Origin: Phytohabitans flavus
GTDB taxonomy: Bacteria > Actinomycetota > Actinomycetes > Mycobacteriales > Micromonosporaceae
Direction of reading: 5' to 3'
Length of the DNA stretch: 64,000 nucleotides
NCBI RefSeq assembly: GCF_011764545.1
Contig: NZ_AP022870.1
Location: forward strand, 62,001 to 126,000
Shown here: positions 20,419-28,868 of the stretch, piece after piece
Position numbering within the stretch: the first letter of the stretch is position 1
Layout of the letters: every line of letters starts with the position of its first letter
Made by a program: the position numbers and the translations under genes
Notes under the pieces: generated by a model
Seen by the model: only the letters and a program-made list of their open reading frames with translations
Told to the model about the DNA's origin: nothing
The model's database searches: none

Positions 20419-21474
20419 GTGGTCGATCCGGTTCAGTTTCTCGGGCGGAAGCTCGCCAATGCCGCTGTTGACGCGGTCGCCTCGAAGATCAAAAAGGCAT
20501 ACCGCGAGCGCAAGAAGGCACCCGACCTGCGGCAAGCTCGATTCGAACGAGTCATGACGCTCACCGGACATCAGGCCGGTCCAGGCCGCTACCAAGGTAT
20601 GGCGGTCTACAGCATCGATGTTCTGCAGACTGCCGACGTGCTGGTCACCGGCGGCGCCGATGGCACGGTCCGGATCTGGCCGCTGGACGGCTCACCGAGC
20701 CGGGTCTTCCTCGCGCTGTCCGGGCGTCGCTCGGTTCGATCAGTGGCGTTTTCTGGGGACGGTCGACTGGCGGTCGGTGGAGACGACCGACGAATCGTCG
20801 TCACCGAAGCGGTGCAAGCGTCTGCTCGGGAGGCGCGGATCGCGACCGCCTTCCCGTACCGGCAGGCGATCGAGAGAGTCGTGTGGTCGGCAGACGACAC
20901 CCGGTTGGCCGCACTCACCCGTGAAGGCCACCTGGTACTCTGCACGCCCGCGGACGGCAGCTTGAACGTTCTCGTTCGTAGCTGGCTCGGTGAGTACGTC
21001 AGTGCGCCGTGCATCCGGTTCACCCCCGACGGCCGGGCCGTCGTGCGGAATACCTACGACGCCGTGGAAGCGGTTACGTTGGCCGGCGAGTCGGAGGGGA
21101 AGGTACGCGTACCGAGGCTCCGCCTCGGTGGGTTCGACTTCTCGTCAGGCGGCGACGCCGTGGCGGTGGGCGTCGAGGACGGCACCGTCCACGTCCTCGA
21201 CTGGCCTGGTGGTGAGCATCGGCACATCCTCCGATCACATGACTCGACACCTCTCGGAGCGCAGGTACCCGCCGTCGCCTTCAGTGTCGATGGAACCCTT
21301 CTGGCTACCGCCGGCTACGACGGAACCGTGAACATCTGGCGCCCGGACGACGGCATACTCCTGGGTTCCCAGCCATGCGGCGCCGGCATGATCTACGCCA
21401 TGACTTGGATCGATCAGCGACGCCTCGCGGTTGCCGCCCAACGCGAGGGACGGAGGTGGTCGGTAAACGTCTGA
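20419..21474 (+). CDS. WD40-repeat protein
   Basis: GTG 20419 is chosen because GGAGG lies five bases before it, giving 351 residues. An N-terminal basic helix (ASKIKKAYRERKKAPDLRQA) precedes repeats with WD signatures: VLVTGGADGTVRIWPLDG, SVRSVAFSGDGRLAVGGDDR, AVGVEDGTVHVLDWPGG and LLATAGYDGTVNIWRPDDG. They form one seven-bladed propeller without enzymatic motifs. Its stop (21472-21474) directly abuts the stop of the convergent NACHT gene at 21475. It may be the separate sensor or scaffold of that protein, which is inference from position. Confidence 0.85.
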   Translation: MVDPVQFLGRKLANAAVDAVASKIKKAYRERKKAPDLRQARFERVMTLTGHQAGPGRYQGMAVYSIDVLQTADVLVTGGADGTVRIWPLDGSPSRVFLALSGRRSVRSVAFSGDGRLAVGGDDRRIVVTEAVQASAREARIATAFPYRQAIERVVWSADDTRLAALTREGHLVLCTPADGSLNVLVRSWLGEYVSAPCIRFTPDGRAVVRNTYDAVEAVTLAGESEGKVRVPRLRLGGFDFSSGGDAVAVGVEDGTVHVLDWPGGEHRHILRSHDSTPLGAQVPAVAFSVDGTLLATAGYDGTVNIWRPDDGILLGSQPCGAGMIYAMTWIDQRRLAVAAQREGRRWSVNV

Positions 21475-24365
21475 TCACGTCGCGGATGCTTTCGACATCC
21501 GCACATCCCGCGATCCGAGCCCCGTGAGGCCGTTGAAGGCTTGGCCGAACGTTGTCGTCGGCCGCCGCGACGAGCACGTTCCGCAGTCCCCGGTCGACGA
21601 AGGAGAATGCGCCGAGGTCGCTGACGGAGAGTCGGCGCGGCGGCAGGTCCGCGACAGTCCGGCGCACCAACTCCACGGCCGATGGCCAGTACTCCTCGCC
21701 CAACCGGCCCAGCTCGGCACCGGCGCGAATCGCGTCGTCGGTGTCCGTATCGGGCTCGCCTGCCAGGGCGAGCAGCGCGTCGGCAGCCGTGCGCCGGTGG
21801 CCGGGGCCCAGCGCAGCCAGCACCCTTGCCCCGCCGATCCGTGAGCCCGCGTCCTGAGCACGATCTACTACCGCCGCCGTCAGGACGACGGCCGCCTCCT
21901 CGCCGGCTTCGGGCGCGACCGCCACCAGCGACTCCACCGTCTCGGCCAGACCATGGCTGCGCGGCCGGACATCTGCGAGAAGCCCCCGCAGCCGGTCCGC
22001 CACCCCTTGCCGGCGGTCGCCGTCGGCCTCCACCAGTGCCTCGGCCGCCGCCCGCCGGGTAGACGGATCGGCGCCGGGCGTGGTAAGCACCCGTTCCAGC
22101 GCAGCCAGCGCCTCGTCTTGGTCGGGCCCGGTGAGCTCCAGCAGCCGGATCGCCATGAGCATCCGGTCGTTCGGCGAGGTGCCGGCGTCCGCCAAGGCCT
22201 CGCGGAGCGTCGCGACGATCCCCGGCCGTGCGGTCGGCACCATGGCGTCCAGGGCCCTGGCCGCCGCCAACTTGGTCGTGGCGTCCGAGTGTCCCGCGAA
22301 CGCGCTCTGGACGCGAGTCGTCAGCTCCTCACGGTCGGCGACGTCCCGGTCAGCCGCCAGCCAGGCCAGCGTCACGTAAATGTCCGGGTAGGCGGCGGAC
22401 TGCGTCAGCAGGTCGGCCAGCCAGGCGCGTAGTGGAGGGCCGGCTGGGAAGCGCCGGGCCAGTGAGATCGGGCTGTCCAACCGAAACCGGCGACCGCGCC
22501 AGAAGGCAGTTCCGAGGGCGGCCAGCGCGCCCTCGAGCTGCGCCAGCGTGGCGGCGGCTCCCTCGGCGATCAGGCGGACAGCTGTCATCTGGTACCTGGT
22601 GCCGCCTGCGAGAAGCCAGTCGAGCAGTGGCTCGGCGTGCTGCTCGCGGCTCCAACGGGTGAGCACCGCCATCGCCACCGGGTCCTGCTGAACGGCGCCG
22701 TGGCTCCACCGCCGCCAGCCAGCGTCGTCGGGCGTGAAAGCGGCGGGTAGCTCGCGCGCGTACGCCCGGGCAGCCAGGTGCTCGGCGAAGCTGAGGTGGA
22801 TGAAGTCCAGGCCGGTGCCGGGGCGGCTCAGCAGCCCGGTCGTGATCAGCGCGTTGACCACCCGGGCACCCCAGTTGACTGGCGGCGGGCTGGCGGTGGC
22901 GAGGACACGGTGGCGAAGCCAGTCCAATGCCACGGGCGGCAGCGGGCGGCGACTGGTAACCCGAACTATCGCCAGGTGTTCCAGGATTTCGTCGAGGTGA
23001 TCGAAGAGAGTGTCCACCAGCCCTGGGCCGGCGGGCAGGTCGGCCAGGTCGCGTGCCAGATCCCGGCGGGCCGCCTCGCGACGCTCCCGACCGGTCGCGC
23101 GCAGCAAGGTCAGGCATTGGTCGTACAGGTCGTGCCGGTTGCGTGGCAGGGTCCGGTCGGCCTGGTAGAGGTTGATCGCGATGGTCGCCAGCAGCGGAAC
23201 GGCGGTCAGCTCCTCCAGGCCGGCGGCGTCCACTTCGGCGAGGAAGCCGGCCGCAAGGTCCGCGCCGTCTGGATCGGGATCGCCGCCGTCGGCCTCGAAC
23301 CACCGGCGGGCGAACTCTTCCAGTGCCGCCCGGTCGAACGGCACCAGCGTGTAGTGCCCCACGGCGCCACCGCCCAGCAGGGCGGTGGCGTGCCCAGCCA
23401 GCGGCCGGGTCGTGACTAGTAGCCGGTACGGCCGGGCGGCGCGGTCCGGCTCGCTCGCCGTCCAGGTAGACAGGCAGTCGAGCAGTCTTTCCCGCTCGTC
23501 GCCGGGCACCTCGTCCAGACCGTCGACCACAACCAGCCACTCGGCGCCGTCCACGGCCCGCTCCAGCAGCCGAGCCGGCACGTCTGCCAGCGCATGCGAG
23601 CGCAGCTCCGCCGACGCCGCCCGCGCCAGCGCCTCCGGCCAGGGCAGCGCGACGACGTGTTCGGCCAGCGCCCGCGCCGTCACCAGCAGCGGCAGGAGGG
23701 GAGCGTCAGTTAGCACCGCTCCGGCACCGTCGGCGGCTAGCCAGGCCGCCGCGAGCTGCCGGCATATCTGCCGGGCAGTGGTGGTCTTGCCGCTACCCGG
23801 GCCGCCCTCCAATAGCAGGTGCCGGTGCTGGCTGAGCACCCGGTCGAACGGCCGACGCACCGGGATGACGCGCGGCTGGCGGTCATACGGCAGAAACAGG
23901 CCGTCCACACCCGGATAGCCTTTGCGTCTGCGGCGGTCGGCCGCCTTGGCGGCCCGCAGTGTCCTGGCCTGGCTGCTCGATCCGCTGCCGGACGTATACG
24001 GCGGATACCACCCGGCGGCGTTCGCCGAGCAGGGGGTTGCTCTGGATGTCGGCTGCTGCCTCAGTGGCCGATAGCAGCGCGCGCACCTCGCCCGGGAGCC
24101 GCCGTTGGCCCCAGGCGGTGCGCTGCCACCGGACGCTGCTCGGCGGGTCAACGCGGCCGCTGGCCGGCGGTGTGTGGCCTTGTCGCAGCGCCGCGGCGGC
24201 GGCAGCGAGCGCGAACAGCGCGAAGAACATCGCCAGGACGCTAGAGAGCTGGTCGGCGCGTTCCAGCCCCAAACGGCGCAGCAGGAGGGCGAGGGCAACC
24301 AGGCACGTCGCGGCCAGCGCCAAGGCACCGACAAGCGCAAGCCGGCGGATCGGGGGTCTCCGCAC
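21475..24365 (-). pseudogene. Membrane-anchored NACHT NTPase with HEAT-like repeats, two frame breaks
   Basis: From ATG 24365 one frame gives two membrane helices (ALVGALALAATCLVALALLL and LSSVLAMFFALFALAAAAAA), then SNPLLGERRRVVSAVYVRQR. Near 23990 it passes to the main frame with FLPYDRQPRVIPVRRPFDRV, LLLEGGPGSGKTTTARQICR (Walker A) and WLVVVDGLDEVPGDERE (Walker B), as in NACHT NTPases. About 450 residues of HEAT-like helices follow. Near 21545 a third frame gives the end FGQAFNGLTGLGSRDVRMSK to the TGA at 21475. I prefer this end because the alternative would run 170 bases into the convergent WD40 gene. Each break needs one base removed or two added. No effector domain is visible. Confidence 0.75.
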
Positions 24366-24493
24366 CGCCTCATCATCCCAAGCATGTGCTCGTCTCGACC
24401 TGTCCGGAATTACCCTCTACTGGTAGGCCGTGGCGGTGACGATATGAACGAGATGAGCTTGCGCTGGGCTCAAGGCCTGCGACCCCTCCGCGA

Positions 24494-24690
24494 CGTTTCG
24501 CGCTACCGCATAGTTCGTTGCCGTACTGGCGCAACTAAACATCGGGCCCCTGAACTGGGAAACGCGGTTCTCATTCTGTTCATGTATGGTCCACACGAAA
24601 CGCGGGGCAGACGCGTCCTGAAACGCGGAGGCAGACGCGGGTGGAAGCTGCTGCGATGCAGCGTTCGCGAGGCCTGTGCGAACCGCTAGA
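24494..24690 (+). repeat. Dispersed repeat, copy A
   Basis: First of four related copies in the window. Shared blocks in order are GCTACCGCATAG, GGGCCCCTGAACTGGGAAA (24544 on), CATGTATGGTCCAC, then two tandem units of the form GAAACGCGGNGGCAGACGCG, and GTTCGCGAGGCCTGTGCGAA. Frames across it do not agree between copies, so I read it as non-coding. It follows the NACHT gene. Confidence 0.75.
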
Positions 24691-25307
24691 CGGCCGGCGG
24701 CGGTGATCTGCATGTGCTGGTGGCCGGTGGGGGCCGGACCTGCGGTGTTGGGTCTTGTCAGTCCGTGTTAGGTCTGGGACGGGGTTGGCGTGGCCCGACA
24801 GCTGGCGTCTACGCAAATGTCGGGCCGACGGACTCGCTCCACGCTCCCGCCACGACGTACAGACCGCGCCGAACCATAGGGTTCTCGACACCGATTGCGA
24901 ACGCGACCCATGCCAGCAAGGCGCTCCAGTCCTGTGTTCCTCCGGGCGATCTCGGGCGTTGCCACGACCTCATCGTTCGGCCACGGTCGAACTGGCGGGT
25001 GGATACTACTGGCTGGCGGTGGTTCGTTCGCCTGTGGTTGGGAGGGCTGCGGGCGGGTCCGTGCGAGGAGGGATTCGCGGGCCGACTTGATGGTCGAGCG
25101 CGGACGTTCAATTCCCCACGCTTGACCGAGCGAGTGTGTCTCGGTACCGGGCGTCGACCACCTCGGGCGTGACGCCCATTCTTGCGCGGCGACGGTGCCG
25201 ACCGTGGTGGTCAGCCGGTCGTCGATGGCCCGGAAGTGTCGCCGTCGTAATCTTCGGCGCTGGTCTGCATCTGGGGCTTGGTCGTCATCCGTGTAGCCCA
25301 AATGGGC
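24691..25307 (-). other. Stretch with only a doubtful decayed reading frame
   Basis: No supported gene. On the minus strand around 24810-24920 one frame reads WSALLAWVAFAIGVENPMVR followed by RGLYVVAGAWSESVG, like the end of a small membrane protein, but the sequence before it is in another frame and has no clear start. I regard it as a possible gene fossil. Confidence 0.3.
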
Positions 25308-25472
25308 CTAGCGGCGAGGATCGTACTCGCCTGCTAGCCAACGGATGAACCGCGAGGCGCGGTCTACGTACGTGTGCACGGTCCTGTCCTCTTTACCAGC
25401 CTCTTCGAGTTCAGCCTGGTAGCGATTCAACTCTTCCCGGAGATCCTGCTCCGTCCAGCATCTCTGCGCCAT
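25308..25472 (-). CDS. 54-residue protein resembling an integrase core-binding (SAM-like) domain
   Basis: ATG 25472 to TAG 25308 encodes a 54-residue protein with WTEQDLREELNRYQAELEEA and RTVHTYVDRASRFIRWLAGE. The pattern T-V-x-T-Y-V-x-R-A-x-R-F-x-x-W-L resembles the N-terminal core-binding domain of tyrosine recombinases, here as a stand-alone protein. The balanced composition and helical heptad spacing support it, although no strong ribosome binding site is seen. It is divided from the next upstream minus-strand gene by about 100 bases. Confidence 0.55.
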   Translation of the reverse strand: MAQRCWTEQDLREELNRYQAELEEAGKEDRTVHTYVDRASRFIRWLAGEYDPRR

Positions 25473-25569
25473 GAGTTCACGCTAGTGGTGTTTCTACGGG
25501 TCCCCGCAAGTACCATAGCCGAGCCAGATTGGGGAAATCGCTGGCCCGGTGGATCGAGAACAGAGGCCC

Positions 25570-26154
25570 TCACCCGCCTCGCCAGTAGAGCGCGAGATCG
25601 ATCTCGCGAGCCGTCTGGATCTCAGCACCCTGCTCAGCCAGCTCGATGCGGCACTGCTCTACGAGTTCGATGTAGCGCTGGTAGCGGCCGGAGCCATCGC
25701 TCAGAGGTAGACACACCTCGGCCAGCCCTTTGCGGGCCCGCCTGTTGTACACGGCCATCCGATCGGGCGCGGCCGCTACGATCAGCGCCGACGGGAGGGC
25801 GTCGCCGGTCCTCATCCCGGGCAGCGGGGAGAGGACCGTCCTGGCGGCGGCTGCCGCCTCGGGTGTTGGCAAATCCTCGTGACGAGCTCTCTGAACTGCG
25901 GCCGCAGTGATGTCCCGCACCTGGGCTTCGGGCATCGTCAGGAGTTTCAGACCCCATTTCCCCCGCGGGATGCGCTTCCACAGGTAGAGCGCGCCGATGT
26001 CGACCTTGCCCAAGCTGCCGCTTTCTTGGACGCGCTCGATGACCTCGTAAAGTGGCTCGTCGTAACACTCAGAGACGGTGGCCCGATATTGGGCGAGCGC
26101 CCTGACGATTGTCCCGCAACGTTGCGCTGGAGTGATGGGGCATGGCTGATTCAT
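25570..26154 (-). CDS. Conserved-looking hypothetical protein
   Basis: ATG 26154 is chosen because GGGAG lies six bases upstream, giving 194 residues. It is soluble and mainly helical, with VDIGALYLWKRIPRGKWGLK, PEAQVRDITAAAVQRAR and ALPSALIVAAAPDRMAVYNR. It recalls actinomycete proteins tied to restriction or toxin loci, but I cannot name a family. It runs in the same direction as the endonuclease VII gene 64 bases upstream and is probably co-transcribed with it. Confidence 0.65.
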   Translation of the reverse strand: MNQPCPITPAQRCGTIVRALAQYRATVSECYDEPLYEVIERVQESGSLGKVDIGALYLWKRIPRGKWGLKLLTMPEAQVRDITAAAVQRARHEDLPTPEAAAAARTVLSPLPGMRTGDALPSALIVAAAPDRMAVYNRRARKGLAEVCLPLSDGSGRYQRYIELVEQCRIELAEQGAEIQTAREIDLALYWRGG

Positions 26155-26218
26155 GTGCGCTCCCTGTGACAGGCGCCGCGCCGCCTGGGCACCCGCATGA
26201 ATTCCTCCGTCGATTCGC

Positions 26219-26974
26219 TTATTTGACGACTCGGAGGCGGTTTCGGCCACGGCGTACGAGGGGCTGCGGCTTTCGAGGCGGTGAAATTGGCGTCGGCGAC
26301 GCGGGGATGAGTTCGGCTGGCCAGATCACATGACCGCGCCTGATGTATCGCTCGGCTCTTGTGACCCAACCCGGGGTTTCGCGGTCGAACTTGGTTCGGC
26401 TGCGTTCAAGGCTTGCTAAACTGCCGGGCTTGACTCGGTGGAACGGGCTCCGGGTGGGCCATAGTGTCGCCAAGCGGCTGTTGCAGCGGGAGCATACGAG
26501 GCCGCGCACGCACTTGCCGCAGGAGCGTGCGCTGGGACAGCAGTCATGGTCATGATCGACGGCCAGCCAGGGACGATCTTTGCGTGCCTGCGTGGCCGGG
26601 CAGAGGGCGCAGCGGTAGCTCTGCCGAGCTAGAAGCCAGTCATACTGGGCTTCCATGATGTGATGCCTGGCCCAAAGGCCTTTGTCGCGTGCGGTGGCAA
26701 AGGGGGAGCCGGTCATCGGGGGATGATCCGTTAGGCCTGCCGCTTGGAGGGCGGCGATGTGGGCGCGGGTGAGGCCCGGCAAATCGGGGTCTTCATCGGC
26801 TGCTGTTGTTGGTATGAGACGGGCGATCGCCCCTGTGATGTCGGCCTGCTTGCGTAAAGCGACTTGGACTACGGCGTGAGCGATGGCCCTAACCAGGTGG
26901 TCGGGCAGGAGCGCCCCTGCGTCACGGACCGCCGCTCGTATGGTGCTGTGCATTTCCTGGTCGAGTGATGGCAT
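26219..26974 (-). CDS. Recombination endonuclease VII-family nuclease
   Basis: 251 residues from ATG 26974 (GTG 26980 is the alternative). The catalytic region has the phage T4 endonuclease VII zinc-finger and His-Me pattern: YRCALCPATQARKDRPWLAV, DHDHDCC, then CGKCVRGLVCSRCNSRL. The first about 130 residues are helical, and the basic C-terminus includes KPQPLVRRGRNRLRVVK. The family cleaves branched DNA in phages. Actinomycete chromosomal copies often lie in mobile regions. An IS5-type element lies 56 bases upstream of this start. Before that insertion the frame continued further upstream, so the original N-terminus may have been longer and been cut off. Confidence 0.8.
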   Translation of the reverse strand: MPSLDQEMHSTIRAAVRDAGALLPDHLVRAIAHAVVQVALRKQADITGAIARLIPTTAADEDPDLPGLTRAHIAALQAAGLTDHPPMTGSPFATARDKGLWARHHIMEAQYDWLLARQSYRCALCPATQARKDRPWLAVDHDHDCCPSARSCGKCVRGLVCSRCNSRLATLWPTRSPFHRVKPGSLASLERSRTKFDRETPGWVTRAERYIRRGHVIWPAELIPASPTPISPPRKPQPLVRRGRNRLRVVK

Positions 26975-27079
26975 TGTCACGGTGACGTACACTCCAGGCT
27001 TCGCATTCAAGTTGAAGGTTGTGCTGCTTAGGGCGTGTCTCAGATGGACGGTCGAGTAGCTGGGGGATGATCCTCGTTT

Positions 27080-27900
27080 GTGGTGGAGGACATGGTCCGT
27101 ACGTGGGCGCCGGATGATTTCTGGCAGGTCGCGCAGCCATTGATCCCGGCCCAGGCGCCGCGTCGGCAGGGTGGCGGGAAGCGGCGGGCGGATGACCGGG
27201 CGGTGCTCGCGGCGATTGTGTACCTGGTTCAGGCGGGCTGTTCGTGGTGGAAGCTGCCGGCTCAGATGTTCGGGATCTCTCGGTCGACGGCGCATCGCCG
27301 GTTCACGCAGTGGACCGCTGACGGGTTGTGGGAACGGCTGCATCAGCAGTTTCTGCACCGGTTGGGTGTGGTCAGCGAGATCGACTGGTCTCGGGCGATG
27401 GTGGACTCGATCGCGGTGCGGGCTGAGAAAGGGGGGATCTCACGGGGCCAAACCCGGTCGACCGCGGCAAACCCGGCAGCAAGATCCATGTGTTGTGTGA
27501 CCGCCGTGGTGTACCACTGACCTGCCTGATCTGCGCCGCGAACACCCACGACAGCCAGCTACTGATCCCGCTGCTGGACTCGATCGCACCGATCCGTGGC
27601 CGGCGGGGCCGGCCCCGCCGTCTGCCGGACAAGCTGCACGCGGACAAGGCATACGACGTGCCCGCGCTGCGGGCCGCGATCCGTGATCGCGGGATCAAGG
27701 TCCGGATCACCCGCAAGGGCATCGAGTCCTCCCAACGTCTTGGCCGGCATCGCTGGATCGTCGAGGCGTGCCTGAACTGGCTGCTACGCAACCGCCGACT
27801 CGTCCGCCGCTACGACCGCAAAGCCCAGCATTTCCAGGCCTTCGCCGACCTCGCCTGCGCCCTCCTGACCTACCGCCGCCTACTCAAAGCCACCAACTGA
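27080..27900 (+). CDS. IS5-family transposase made by programmed -1 frameshift
   Basis: The first frame (27080-27520) gives the helix-turn-helix and first DDE part: DDFWQVAQPLIPAQAPRRQG, AGCSWWKLPAQMFGISRSTA, SRAMVDSIAVRAEKGG. At the G6 run 27431-27436 a -1 shift moves into the second frame: GPNPVDRGKPGSKIHVLCDR, PDKLHADKAYDVPALRAAIR and GRHRWIVEACLNWLLRNRRL, ending at the TGA 27898-27900 inside the right inverted repeat. All catalytic blocks are present across the two frames, so the element should be active if frameshifting occurs. Confidence 0.85.
27431..27436 (+). other. Slippery G6 run for -1 ribosomal frameshifting
   Basis: GGGGGG follows AAA at the point where the two transposase frames must join (frame 2 to frame 1). 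A -1 slip here gives AEKGGDLTGPNP, matching related single-frame transposases. Confidence 0.65.
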
Positions 27901-28179
27901 GACACGCCCTTAGAGCCTGCCTCGCGATTTCACACCTGAATCCTGCACCTTCAACCCTCGGCGTCACTCCATCAAACGTCCTAATCTTGCCGCGGATAGG
28001 CGTGCGTTGGTGCGCGAGATCTGCCGGCCCAACTGGCGTCGAGGCCGCCGCAGGGGGAGGTGGTTGCGGTCGCAGGCGTGGCGGCCGTTTGACGGAAGCC
28101 GACGCGACCGCAACGAGACCTGGACCTGCCTGACAGGCTTCGAGCCGGCGGAAGGTGCGCAGCACCCTGCTCACAAACA

Positions 28180-28385
28180 GCGTCCGGGCTACCGCATAGC
28201 GCGCTGCCGCACCGGCGTAACGACCACATCATGGCCCTGAACTGGGAAAATGCGGTTCTTGTTCTGGCCAGGTGTGGTCCACCCGAGACGCGGGGCAGGC
28301 GCGCCCCGAAACGCGGAGGCAGACGCGGGTTAGACGTTGCCCACGCGCACCGTTCGCGAGGCCCGTGCGAAACCGCCAGCCGCCG
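28180..28385 (+). repeat. Dispersed repeat, copy B
   Basis: It shares with copy A GCTACCGCATAG, GGCCCTGAACTGGGAAAA, GTGTGGTCCACC, the two tandem units around GACGCGGGGCAGGCGCG and GAAACGCGGAGGCAGACGCG, and CACCGTTCGCGAGGCC. It has the same orientation as copy A and lies just before an IS3 remnant and the methylase operon. Confidence 0.75.
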
Positions 28386-28397
28386 CCAGCGACGATG

Positions 28398-28522
28398 CCT
28401 GCACGCGCCCGTGGATCGCCTTCTACAACCACCGCCGACGACACTCAGCCTTCGACTACGTCAGCCTGGCCGACTACGAACGATCCCTCACGTCGATTAA
28501 TCCCAAATCCCGTGCTGTATGA
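28398..28522 (+). pseudogene. IS3-family transposase C-terminal remnant
   Basis: The frame reads RPWIAFYNHRRRHSAFDYVS followed by LADYERSL, the well-known ending of the IS3-family integrase-type transposase (YNxxRxHSAxxYxSPxxYE). Only about 40 residues remain. The region to 28676 holds no other gene. Confidence 0.7.
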
Positions 28523-28676
28523 GGACACCAGTTGCGCAGCCGCCGGGCCGCGAAAATCCCAAACGCCGTGCTCTCTGGGGCGCGCGCCTCGTATCTTCTA
28601 AGGTCCTACCTGACGCCGGGGACGCGCAGCTCACGTCGCGGTCGTGTAGATCCCCTTGATCACAGGAAGGAAGCCA

Positions 28677-28868
28677 GTGGAGCAAAGATCGTTGTACGTG
28701 ATAATCGCGCTCCTCATGGCCCTGGTGGCCGCCGTTGCCGGCAGCCTCGTGGCCATCGTCGATGGGGGAAGGCCCACGGCGGCCTTCAAGGCGGGAGTAG
28801 TAGCATTCGCCGCCGCTCTGACGCTGGTCCTCGGAGTGATGGCTTCTCTTGGCGTGGTAGGCCCGTGA
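28677..28868 (+). CDS. Small two-helix membrane protein, first gene of the methylase operon
   Basis: GTG 28677 lies six bases after AGGAAGGA, giving 63 residues. There are two membrane helices: SLYVIIALLMALVAAVAGSL and GVVAFAAALTLVLGVMASLG, with an acidic/basic turn (VDGGRPTAAFK). Its TGA overlaps the GTG of the DNA methylase gene (GTGA at 28865-28868), so translation is probably coupled. A membrane peptide coupled to a type I methylase is unusual. It could be an effector or an anchoring protein. The function is unknown. Confidence 0.65.
   Translation: MEQRSLYVIIALLMALVAAVAGSLVAIVDGGRPTAAFKAGVVAFAAALTLVLGVMASLGVVGP

Larger units (their letters stand above)
27031..27909 (+). mobile_element. 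IS5-family (IS427-like) insertion sequence, complete
   Basis: An 879-base element bounded by the inverted repeats GGGCGTGTCTCAG (27031-27043) and CTGAGACACGCCC (27897-27909). It is flanked on both sides by TTA (27028-27030 and 27910-27912), the short target duplication typical of this group. It carries one transposase in two overlapping frames. The intact ends and target duplication suggest a recent insertion. It landed upstream of the endonuclease VII gene. Confidence 0.9.

Noticed and set aside
24417..24713. Protein-coding frames in the dispersed repeat copies
   Set aside because: Frames differ between copies and are broken, while the DNA blocks are conserved, so the repeat is better read as non-coding.
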